DNA from: Cheiracanthium punctorium
Taxonomy: Eukaryota; Arthropoda; Arachnida; Araneae; Cheiracanthiidae
Direction: 5' to 3'
Length of the DNA: 64,000 nt
NCBI GenBank assembly: GCA_038373885.1
Contig: JAWZYV010000771.1
Location: 1,116,001-1,180,000 of the forward strand
Shown: in pieces, positions 1-11,517 of the stretch
How the letters are laid out: each line of letters opens with the position of its first letter
Position numbering within the stretch: the stretch's first letter is position 1
Position numbers and translations under genes: made by a program
The notes under the pieces: generated by a model
Told to the model about the DNA's origin: nothing
The model's database searches: none
What the model saw: only the letters and a program-made list of their open reading frames with translations

Positions 1-1616
1 TCGTAAAGCACAAAAGCTTCGAAAAAATAGGTGGGACGGAAGGACTTTTTTCTGTAAAACTGCTCATTTTAATGATTTTTCATATAAAATGCTAAAAAGA
101 AAGAGAGTGGGAGGGAAGTTTTTCTGATATGTAATGATACTTTCAATTCATGTTCGAAGGTTGAAAAAAATACTAATATTTAAATGGTAGAATTAAAATT
201 CCTGCCATCTAAATCATTCTACAATTATGTATTCAAAATTTAGTCTATTTAAAAAAAATTTAATTACAGATCTATAAGTGAAATTCGTAACACATTCTGA
301 AAAATTCACGGATGCACTTTAGCTGAACACGGGGCCACTCTAGCAAGAGCACAGGGATGGTGCCCCGCCTACCTCCAGAGTGCTCTAGGTATCAGAAATT
401 GAGATTTTAAACACAGTATTAAAAAAATGTCTGATTCTCAGTAACTGGCTTAATCCTGAAATCACAATTACTTCATTATCAACCTGTTTCTATTTAAAGA
501 ATATTTCTTTTCAGAAAACATTACAAATTGGATTCTATCAGATAATAGTACATAAAATAAGTCTGTACAGTTTCTTTAAATAAATAAATTTCTTTAACTG
601 CATATAATTTCTAGGAAATGTAGTAAAATAGCTAGTCAAAAGGATATCTTTAGATATTTTTTTAATATGCAGGGTGTCCAAAAATGTGGTAACACGCTTT
701 TACACTTTATGAGTTAGGTGAGCAATGAAAATCTCTAAGAGATTCTACAGGAACATACGAAACGTTCCTAACGAAATTATTGCCACTCTACCAAATTATG
801 AGCCGTCGGACCCACAGCACAGAAAACGCCCCAAGGCTGTTCTCCATGCCCTTCAAGATCAACCTTAAGCCCGTACACGGCACACACGTCGAGCAACCCT
901 TCCTGCGAAGACCACCTATGGTGGGGGGAGGAAGGGTCGACATGCACACCCAACATCCAGAAAAATGACTTTCTGTACTGATACAGGCAGCTTCGCTGCT
1001 ATCTACGCACATCCACAACAATAACATCCCTAACATTACATACTGGAGGTACGCGCGCTGCGCTGGCACTCCGAGAAGCTAGACCTCAGTCAGTCAGTCA
1101 GTCACCCGTAAATAAAATTTTGCGAGATAATTTATTATGATAAGCTTTTAAGAATTTTTATGAAATGCTGCTATCAAGTGCTAATTGAGACACTTATTTT
1201 CTATTTTTAAGATTTTTTTTTTTTTTTATCTCCAGGAGCGCTAGGTATCAAAAATTGAGATTTTTAAAGTCACAGCTAAAATTTTTCAGATTCTCAGCAG
1301 GCTTAATGCTAAAATTAAGATAAGTTCATTATTAATGTATTTGTATTTTAAAAAATATCTCTTTTTATAAATTAATTTAAACTGAATGAATTTTATCAGA
1401 TAATTAGCTGAAGTACTCGCTGTTGACACATTAGTATGTAATGCAGATTTCCGAAAAGACTGAATTTTTGTCAGCATTGTAGAAGTACAAAGAGTAGAAG
1501 TAGCATATTGGCAAAAGTATAGAAAGCAAAGTTATTTATGAGTTAGGTGAGCAATGTAGCCAGAAAAATTATTTAAAATAAGATAGGAAAGAAAATTTCA
1601 TCAGGTTTACACCAAA
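1..1616. repeat. Intron/3' side: dispersed and direct repeats
   Basis: About 170 bp is repeated in the same orientation at 373-550 and 1230-1408 (GGTATCA.AAATTGAGATTTT, then TTTATCAGATAAT). The stretch 605-700 (TTCTAGGAAATG, ATAGCTAGTCA, ATGTGGTAACA) recurs at about 19785-19890, so it belongs to a dispersed family. The GC-richer part 780-1075 has overlapping short frames on both strands but no recognisable protein. A TCAG tetranucleotide run is at 1087-1101. No Cav1 exon seen. Confidence 0.6.
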
Positions 1617-2465
1617 TCTATCTATCTCTATAATAATAAAAATGAATGTTTGTAAATCTGTCTGTGTGCGGTCTCCAGACAAATCTACTGCACACAGAAC
1701 TCTGAAAACTTGAATATATAAGCCCATGAATGCCGATAATATGCACCTGAGAATCAGAATTTTAAAATTTTAATTTACTTTTTAATTATTAATTAAAAAC
1801 TGTTCTAAAACGGAGATTTTCTTACCCTGTGTTACGAATTTTGGGAGCACTGTTCTGGGCTTTAAAACAGTTTAAAATTCGTATTCTACGCGTTAAATAG
1901 TTAAATTTTGCTTTTTGTTGCATCAATATGGAATGTTCTGGAAATCTCGGGTTCTATGGGTCGTAGGTCTTCGAAAACCTAATTTTTGGGGACTTATTTT
2001 TGGCGCCAATTTTGGCGATATTTCGCCAAAACTCGCCAAGTTTGACGATTTTTCTGTCATTTGGCGCGTTTTTCCTAATGGGACCTTTTCATGAAATTTT
2101 TTATGGTACTTTTTATGGTATTTAATACGTTTAATGACCTAACATTTCCTAATTTTAAGAAATTTAAATCGAAAATTGTGGATTTTACAAGATAATTTGC
2201 TTAATTGGATGAAATATTTAATAACTCCAGCAATTTTAATGCAAATTACACGATATTTCTGGGGGAAATATGTGACGGCCACGGCAGTGAGTTGTCTTTA
2301 GTGGTGCGTTTGTAAGTACGTACCTGAAACTCTGGAACCATTATCTGCACATTCTGTTATACAATTGCGGCCTAGAGTACTAATCTGGAGTTGCAGTTTA
2401 CATGTCAGATTTTGTAAATCGCATAATTTAAGGGGTTCACGGGCAACGCCGTGCGGGACTGCTAG
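1617..2465 (+). mobile_element. Helitron-type element
   Basis: Starts TCTATCTATCTCTATAATAA after an A. It ends with a hairpin (CACGGGCAACGCCGTG), a short spacer and CTAG followed by T, the classic Helitron 3' end. No Rep/helicase. An LTR 5' fragment (about 1830-2100, beginning TGTTACGAATTTTGGGAGC) is embedded in it. Confidence 0.75.
1829..2100 (+). repeat. Fragment of an LTR related to the solo LTR at 39258-40145
   Basis: Begins TGTTACGAATTTT and shares, in order and opposite orientation, TTCTACGCGTTAAAT, TTGTTGCATCAA, TTTTTGGGGACTTA and TGGCGATATTTCGCCAAA with the solo LTR. It stops before the TATA region. Confidence 0.65.
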
Positions 2466-2652
2466 TATTACATAAGACTTGTGCATGGATTTTTAGATAC
2501 ATCTAATGTTTAATATAATTTTTCTACTGATATATATAAAGTAAAACAGTAAAAAATGACAGACCTTCATATAATTTCTGAAATAAAAAAAGAAAAAAAA
2601 ACTGAAGGCTAATTCCATGCACATATTTATCAGATATACAATAAAGAATATA

Positions 2653-3340
2653 CAGTTGAAGGCCAGAAATCCTAAAATCCGCAAACGTCCGAAATCCGCA
2701 TACCTTCTCTGATGTAAAAAATGAAATTCGCGGTATTCCGCCAATGATGAAATTGTTGAAAAGTTTCTTGAATCCAGATAAATATTATTCTGATGATGAT
2801 GATAAAAACTTGGGTAATAATAATAATAAAAAAATCCATTTGATAAAAGTTTAAAGTTAAGAGAAGAATACCTTAAATTTTTACAACAGCTAAGTTCTGT
2901 AACAAAACAAGAATTAATGATAATTCTGTTTAAATATTCTGATGAAAATATGCAGTTTAAACAGTTATTGTTTAAACTGCATATTTAAACAGTTATACAA
3001 TTTGCAAAATTAAATAAATAAAAGAAAGAAACTGAAAGTAGAAAAAAAATATTTTAAAACAAATCACCATAGAACATGTTTTCAAAATTAGAGAAAGGAA
3101 ATTTTGAAACCATTTGCTTTGCTAGTCTTCATGTAATTTCCTTTTTCTCCTATGCTTTTGTATTTAAAGTGAAAATATAAGTGAAATACATTTGACTGTG
3201 TTTTTATTTCATCGTAATTGTATTCTCCTTTTCTTAAATCAGAAATATAATGATTTATCTTTTATGGCCTGAAATCTGCAAAATCCTAAAATCCGCATAA
3301 GCCTTGGTCCCAAGCTGTGCGGATTTCTGGCTCTCTACTG
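2653..3340. mobile_element. Nonautonomous Tigger-type element, copy 1
   Basis: TA-flanked, ends CAGTTGAAGGCCAGAAATCC and inverted CAGTAGAGAGCCAGAAATCC. It is the same family as 49457-50106: both share the text AATCCGCAAACGTCCGAAATCC near the left end, a run of GATGATGAT, and GCTGTGCGGATTTCTGGCTC at the right end. About 690 bp, no coding frame. Confidence 0.85.
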
Positions 3341-3570
3341 TATACAAAAAAAAAAAAAAAATATTTAAATCTTTATCTCAAATACAAAAAAAAAAAAAAA
3401 AAAAAAAGCCTGCAAATTTTACTATATCTTGTGATATTATTGGCGTATGAATAAAAATAAGATGTCAAAATATTTAGAATTTAACAGACTTTCATTTTAT
3501 ATTTAAAAAGAAAATTAATTTTTGACCAACTTTTGGGGTAAACGGTCTGATTAATGGCTCTTTCTTTTAA

Positions 3571-4607
3571 TCCTTATAAATAAAAATGAAATTCTGTTTG
3601 TGGGTTTAGACAGTAAACAAATCCACAAAAATGGACCTATCAGTCTGAAATTTTGCATAGATGTGTAAAATATAGAATAAATGATAGTCCACTTTAAAAC
3701 TTTGAAAGTCCACCCGTTCCCGGAGTTTAAGATATTTTTTTATGTTTTTCACTCAGAAAGCTTTCCGTAATTGTAGCCCCTGCAGTGAAGAGTGTGAAAT
3801 AAGCATCGTAGTTGCCATGTGTGGCGATTTTGCCGAATAAAATGTTTTATATTCTTAAAGTAAAAATAAAAGAATAATAATTTTTTTTTTGTTAGTTTGT
3901 AAGGTTATTTTTTTAATAATAATATTGTGTGCATGGGAAATCAGAGCAGGAATGAAATGTTTTATATGCAAAACAATAAGGATTGAAAATTTCAGAGACT
4001 AATATGTAAAATTTTTTAGTTTAGCAAAAAATAAAATGGCTGATATACTGATTTTGAGAAAGTAAGTTCTAGCGGTTTGCACAGTTTTAGGCTTTGCACA
4101 ATTTATTGAGAGCTTAAGGAAATAGTATTTTTGAAATCACGTATATAGGTTTTATTAAAATACAGCCTTAAATTTTAATTATCCATGCAGAAATAATGCA
4201 GTCATTAAGAGATTTCAAGCGATCGATCTTCAGAATTCTCGCCAAATTGAGTAAATTGATTTAAGTTGGAGGAATTCCCCCAAATTTCAGAAAATTAAAA
4301 TCTTCCCATTTAGTACATTGGAGTTAACGATGAATAAAACACGTTATAGTTGATAATTTAAAAAATGCTGCTACTTTTCAAATAAATGCCTGCTTTACTT
4401 TTTGGCGATCGAACCGTATAAGTAACAGATATTTCTCATTTTGATTGCTGTTAAGTCAAGGCTTCGAATGATTCCTGAAAAAAATCTTATAAATGGTGTA
4501 TGTTGGCACTTTGACGAGGCTTAGATTTGAAGCTGAATATTATTTGAGACTGGTATGTATGATGACACTGGTTGCATCCCGCTTGTTAGCGGGGGGTACC
4601 CCACTAG
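3571..4607 (+). mobile_element. Helitron-type element with intact 3' end
   Basis: Starts TCCTTATAAATAAAAATGAA after an A. It ends with the hairpin CCCGCTTGTTAGCGGG, then GGGTACCCCACTAG followed by T. The body is about 1 kb and closely matches 17496-18557 (for example CACCCGTTCCCGGA, TTTTGCCGAATAA, CACACTGG-type text before the hairpin). Noncoding. Confidence 0.8.
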
Positions 4608-5533
4608 TACCCAGATAAAATTTTTATAACACTTTTTTTTAATATACATATTAATGAAATATATCTCGCAACTCTTTTTTTTTTCTTTTTGAGCAAATTT
4701 TGTGACCCACGAGTCTGGTGAATTTTTTCAAATTGTCTCTTGCACAAAAACATTGGACAACCCATGTGTAAAGTTAACTTACACAAAACTGACTTAATGT
4801 CATTTATACAAGTTTCACATCGAATGCATTAGAGAATGTTTAAAATCAATTACTTCTTATTTGATATACATGAAAGAGTGATAAATATTCCAAATTTTAT
4901 TCAAGCTTAGGTTTAGATAACTATTTAAAAATGCTCTTTTAAAAATACCTATACTAATTAAAAAGAATTATGTTTAGTTTCTAAAAGTAAAAAATTTAAA
5001 ATTAACAAAACAAATTTTATGCTAGAATATATTGAAAGATAACTTAAAGGAACTAAATAAAATATCAATTTTAAAACTAATTTTTCGTGCAATAAGCATC
5101 TGCAGCTCTAACAAGAACTTGACAGTCAGTTTAATGCACAAATACTAATATATCAAATCAGAATAATTAATACACAAAAAGTACTAGTTACCAGGTTTTG
5201 ATTTTATTTGGTGTATATTAAATTGCATATTATAAATTGGTTTTTATTCAACTCAGAAAAATCAGAATAGGCTGCTTAATTTTTTTTTTTTTAATGTTTA
5301 CTTTACAGTAGCAGACATTTTTCAGAGCATAAAATATATTCTTCAAGAAGAAGGTTAATGAAGATGAGAGAGAAAGGTTTAGAATTCAAAGGATCTTCAC
5401 AATTCCCAGAATGGCACACAGACTATTTTGCACATAAGAACTGCGCATAATGCCACAAAAGCAGACACAGTACTGGACACTGACTCACAAACGAGGCCAC
5501 TTTTTTTTTTTTTTCTTTTTCATAATGCGTTAC
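4608..5533. other. Intron downstream of alternative exon B
   Basis: AT-rich, with homopolymer runs at 5281-5292 and 5502-5520. I see no exon, RNA gene or transposon end. Confidence 0.6.
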
Positions 5534-5641
5534 CTTGAACAGTTGTACTCCGATCACAGCAAACATGAACTGTAGCAAGTAGGTGACCAACATGATGTTC
5601 CCTATAGTTTTGACTGCTACTATGACGCACTTGACTACATA
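5534..5641 (-). CDS. Ca-alpha1D: Cav1 alternative exon B: III S4-S5 linker and S5
   Basis: 108 nt, exactly 36 codons, phase 0 at both ends. It starts [16 protein letters not shown] and continues [20 protein letters not shown]. The acceptor is CCCTCTAG and the donor AAG|GTAACG, followed by a purine-rich tract. It lies 4.1 kb downstream of exon A and is the closer of the two to vertebrate and insect Cav1 (VT.LLQFMFA.IGVQLFKG), so it is probably the ancestral form. An 18-bp stretch coding for KTIGNI is identical in both exons. The next exon (III turret and pore) is outside the window. Confidence 0.95.
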
Positions 5642-8600
5642 CTAGAGGGCAAAACAAAGGAGGTCAAAATTTAATAGATGGTAGAGCTGCCAGGTTTTGA
5701 TAAGAGAAGATGGTTCCATGAAGATTACATTCACTGATTTTAACAGTCAAACATATCAGTTAATGTAATCATGTAGTAAGTTAGATGAAGATATAGTAAT
5801 AAATTAAAATTACAAATTTTTCATAATATAGTAAAATTTTTAGTTAGAATGAAAAAAGTATTGTTTCACAACTAAGGCAATAATTATTATTGCTTTACGA
5901 AACAGTCACACAGTAAATAATAAATTAGCTAAAAATATTTCTGTTTTATTTTATACAATTTTTTTTCAATGAAAAACACAATTTTGCAGTTACTGAAAAC
6001 TCTGAAGTACAGCTATAACTAGAAGTGTAACTTAATATTTATACAATGTTTACAAAAACTTTTCAAGACAAAAATAAACAATTCTGCCTACTTAATAACT
6101 ATGCTTTTAAAGAAATAATCATTGATTATAAACAGTGATGGGCATTCCACCCAAGCAACCTAAGCGGTGCTTGGGCAAAGGAAAATAAGACTATTATTGT
6201 TTTTAAATTTTGCTTTCTATCACAAATTGAAAGAAAATACCATCTACCTTACTTATTTTTTAAAAAAAATTATACGTATATTAATAATTTCTTAACACAA
6301 AGATAAATGTCAAGTGGATAAACAAGCAAAGTTTCTTTCTGACTCTCTTCATTTCTGTGCCGTGAGATCAGCCCATCTGCAATGTCTGCTGAAGGGTTAT
6401 TGCTATGGAAACCTGACCTCATCAGAGAATTTGCCAATCAGAGACGACACTCCAAAACTCATATTCTGTCTTACTCTGACTGATAAACCAAGCAGTGTCT
6501 ATTCTGCATGGGCCGAAACCAAATTGCGAGGTGTGCTGCATTGTGCTTTTTCAATTGCTTTTATGATTTCACTGATTCAAGACGATTTCAGGGACGGCTC
6601 ACACGAGGGGGCCATGGAGGCTATGGCTTCCTCTGAAATTTTGTTTCACAACTTTGATTTGCATATTTCACAGTTTTACATGTTGAATTTGCATTTTGAA
6701 CAATTTATATACCTATGTTATATGTTCAATGCCCCCCTCTCAGAATATGTCTGAAGATGCGCTTGAATGATTTCACATCCTTTTTTTTTTAATTGTGCAA
6801 ATTTAGAGCTTTGTACTATTTTAGAAAACATGGCTGATTTTACAAATAATGATGTTATAGCCAATTTTTTCGCTGGAAAACTATTTGAAAAGAAAATTGT
6901 GATTGTTAAAGGAAGACCAATGCCTGCACAAACAAGTTTAAAGCAACAAAAAAGCCTTACGCGACACTTAAAAAGGCTTATTATGAAAGATGTAAATGGC
7001 TTGCTGGAAGTGCTATCTTTAATGAACAATTTGTTCAAATTGTCCACTATTTAGCTGTGAAAAAAGCTCATCTTGGATAACTGGTTACAACAAAAGGCAA
7101 TATGAAATCATGATGTTGCTGTTTCTCATACTCCTGTTTCCACTGCAATGGCAACTTTTGGAATTATTGGCATTGAGACTGAATTGAGTGTTCAATAGAT
7201 TGAGAATTAAAAACTGTCCACATAATAGAACTGAACAAAACAGACTTTAAAACCTCTGAATTATATCAATTGAAAGTGATGTGTTAATTACTTTAAAAGA
7301 AGAAAATATATTTTTTTTATTCTGTAATCAATCATTTTGCTTCAAGTGAAAAATGAATGAAATTTGCTTCAAATAAAATTAAATATTTGAACTTAGAAAA
7401 AATAGGTAATCTTTTCATTGCTATGCCCCTTTAAAGAGCTGTGTTACATTAATATCTTGCTTAAAGTGGGATACTGTTGTTGTGGTGGGAATATTGGTTA
7501 AAAGGAAAGTTAATCGGGCTGTGTGCGTGTATCTTAGTTATGGATTTTTTTTTCTCTCTTTCTCTCTCGAATGTAATATGATTACAAGCTAGTTACTTCT
7601 GTAAAAAACCTTCACCAAGACCTCTCATTGATAATCCATTTTAACGAATAATATATGTTTAAAAACGTGACTGCTTAAGTGAGTTGTTGAGCCACCGCAC
7701 ATCCCTGATTATAATTAATGAAAACTCAAGCAAAAAACAGCATTTGTATTATTTTATTGTTGCATTATTTTTTGTTTTAAATTTTACAGTATGCAAAAAT
7801 AAATAAATCAAAATACAAGTGATATTTTTAATTTTCATAGGAGCACAGACAAAAAAGAAAGAGGTAATATTTTTACTGAATCGAGTTAATTGATTTCTTT
7901 AAAAAGCTGTCCACAAAAGTTATATAAGTTTTTCAAAAGAACAGTGTTAAGACAAAACACAAGAGAACTATCTATTTCATTTATCATTAATTTCTTTTCC
8001 CCACACATTTATAAAAAGACTTCTCTTTAATAATTTACTCTGGAAATGGCAGAGAAAATGGGATATGGGTAAAACAAGGCGTTTTACTTATAATTATTTA
8101 AACTTAAAACATTGAAATTTATTTATTTTTTTTGTTTTTTACAATTCATGGATCTTGTTTGAAATGTTTAAAAAAATTGGAAGAACTTCCTCTTCCTCAC
8201 TATGCATCTGCAATAATTATTCATATTCATTATAGTATGTGACAAATTGTCCTCTAACTTCAAAATTGCATATAAAAAGTGCTCCAAATCAATCAATTTC
8301 CTCATGGGCTTACATATTAAATGACACTTTTCTACAAACTAAAATAATACAATGTGTATCCTATTTAGAGCGATCAATTCTTTTTTCAGAATCCAAATCT
8401 TATTTTTGCAATAGAAGGCACACACAGGATCAAATTCAGATGATTCAAACTTTTAACTTTGGTTTCTAAGGGTGGTTGAAGATCTCAAATTTATTAGCTT
8501 TTAAATTAGTAACCTAAATTACTCAGAGATTTTAGCTTTATATATAGTAATTATTTAATCAAGATATTACTATCATTATTATTATTCTTGATCCTAAAAT

Positions 8601-9042
8601 TTAATCAAGGGAAGGAGAAGGAATAGAAAAACTAAAAGATAGAAAATTTAACTGCCCTGTCTGCAGAGCTCTGGACGAAATATACATAAAATATAAAAAA
8701 CCTTTTCCAAATTTTTATTAATTCTATAACATGAACAGCGATGCCAGCTTTGTAACAACTAATAAAAAAAATAAAAAATTGGTATAATTTCTTAGCAAGA
8801 CAGGCTACGTTTTCGCTATGGCATGGTCAAGAATAAAAGTAGTATTGGGAGTTCAGGCCTCAAAAACCCAAATAGGTCAGCTGCCTGTTCCTTGTAAACC
8901 TGAACCTTTCTACTTCATATATGAATGCAACATATTACTGTTTTCTTTCATGATTCTTAAATGGATGTTCAGTAAATTGTCTGAGCAAAAAATAAATTAG
9001 AAGCACCAAGAGTTCTTAAATTCTGTTTAAGAAAACTGTTTA

Positions 9043-9073
<31 letters not shown>

Positions 9074-11469
9074 GTTAAAAATTGTTTGGATGTCATTTTA
9101 TGAAGTAAAATTTGGTTTTAAAAATAATTTTAACATATCTTAAATGTGAAAGTCATATCACAATTCTTAATACCCGGTTAAAAACTACTCAACTCAGATT
9201 GCTAATAAAAATCCTTTGTTGTTTAAGAAGATAGCTACCTAAAACACTTTCCTCAACTTAAGAAGATATAGTTTACATTTAAATAAGTAACTTTTAAACT
9301 GAACGAAATGTCTATTTACAGCATAATGAGTGATGTATTAATTTTGTTTCATTAAAATAAAATTCAATCTGATTGTGATTGTTATTGAATAAGATTAATT
9401 AGACTCACACAATAAGCAATAAATAAATACTACCATTTTCAAACTGATCATTGTATAATTGACACTACAACTAAAAGTACAAAAAATGAAAGAAATTTTT
9501 TATATTATCTAATTTTAATACATTAACTATAAATGTAAAACACTGATAAATATGAAAAGCAATGTCATTAAATTTCTATCATTTAAACACCTAAAAAAAA
9601 TAATAAATAAAATCCTACATAAGTAAGCAACCATTCACATTCAAGACGCCTAGACATAAAAACCTGGCACCTCCATCAATAACAAGTGATTAGTAAGGGT
9701 GGGGATAAGTGTGAGCATATTGTGGAAGCTTAGGTATTTTACACAATCATACCTTTAACAATTGAACTCCAATCACTGCAAACATGAAGTTAAGCAGAAA
9801 GGTGACCAACAAGATGTTCCCTATAGTTTTTACCGCAACAAAGATGCACTGGATTACTTGCTATATGCAAATAAAATATAGTATGTCATTGTTTCATGAT
9901 CCCACCAGTTATGCCCAATAATACGGGACATAAAAAATGCAGGTTCAGAAAGTTCTAAGCTAAATGCTAAATCGCTACAGAACATCTTTCATAACATTTT
10001 AGGAGAAAATGTAATATAAATGTATAGCAAGCATTCTTTAAAAATAGCAACAACACTACAGCTCATAGAATGCCGGATGCTAAAAATGTTCATTTAAATA
10101 ACATAAAATAACATATGATGTTGATATTTTTATTGGGTATAGCTTAAAAAATGTCAAACGTCCAACTACTTTATTTAAAGGTAGAATTATACAAAATAAT
10201 GCTTAGCTTCTATTACTCACATTAAAATCCTTTGGACATAAAAAATAAATAAATAATCCACTGAATATTGCTCATAAAAACTATACCAAATAATGCTTTG
10301 CTTCTATTATAGTAAAATCTCTTGGACATAAAAATTTACAGAAAATAAAGCTTTGCTTTTATTACTCCTAAAAAGGAGAAAAAAAGGGGGGTTGAAAAAA
10401 TACTTTCACTACCCAATATTACTCTTTTTTTTATTATCATTCTTTTTTAAAATAAGTATAATACAGATGAAATCACTGAACCAAATACAACAAAAGCATG
10501 ATAAATCTGAATGATTTAGTGTTGTAAATTTTTAAGCGATTCCTATGAAAACACCTGATAGCAGGGCTGCCACCGCTTATCAGTATTGAAAATAGTTGTT
10601 TTAGTGGCCTTATGCATAAAAAATAGTATTCAAAATAGTATCCTTCATCCAAAAATAAAAGTATGCAAATACAGTAGACTCTTGAATAATGCAAAGGGAT
10701 ACATTCCAAGACCCGCCACATAAGTGAAAATTTCGCATTGTGAGATAGGGTATATATAAAACTTTTTGAAACGCATACACAATTATTTTAGACACATATA
10801 AACATCCCTGAAACAGTTTTAAACCATTCCCTATATTGTAAAAAATTTCAGAACTGTTTCATATTTACTGGAGAGGTTTTCAATAATATAGCGTAAACTA
10901 CTGATGTTCAATTCAGACTCTTAAATTTGGAAACATAGCCCACATTTCGAAGTAAAATATTCACGGCGGCAAAAAAATCTTAATCTCAGATGTTCTGCAC
11001 ATGCGCTTTTAAATCTTTTAATGTTCTAGGTTTGTTAAAATAAGCCCTCTTTTTGCTCAAAGAGGGTGCGACTACAATTTCAATGAGTTGTTTTAGAGAT
11101 CGCATCAACATTTCAGTTAACCAAGCATTGTTCAGTATAGTGGTTTAAATATCCACGAACTGAGGGTCTTCAGTTTGAAACCAATTTAGTGTAAATGAAA
11201 TATCAATTGTGTGCTAAAATAGTAGTTCTGTAATATCTACCCAGGTGTCAATAAAAATTAACTCTCAAATTGCTAGAAATAAGTGAAATCAAAAATTGAC
11301 TGGCAGTAATTTTTATGGTAACATTTTATACACAGCAGGAAGGTTTCCGAACATGTTACAAGATACAGAAACGTTTGTGAATACTTTCCAGCCAGAGGTG
11401 GAAATGGTTGTGAATATTTTTCTGCAATTTTGAACTAGAATTGCTGTTTCATGTTTTGGGGTAACATTT

Positions 11470-11517
<48 letters not shown>

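Noticed and set aside
780..1069. Overlapping frames on both strands, considered as a secreted Cys-rich protein
   Set aside because: Lies in a GC-richer repeat-like patch between direct repeats; neither frame shows a family motif and the strand is ambiguous.
1..5533. Next Cav1 exon (III turret and pore)
   Set aside because: The reverse complement of the expected TVSTFEGWP coding pattern was not seen anywhere in this interval.
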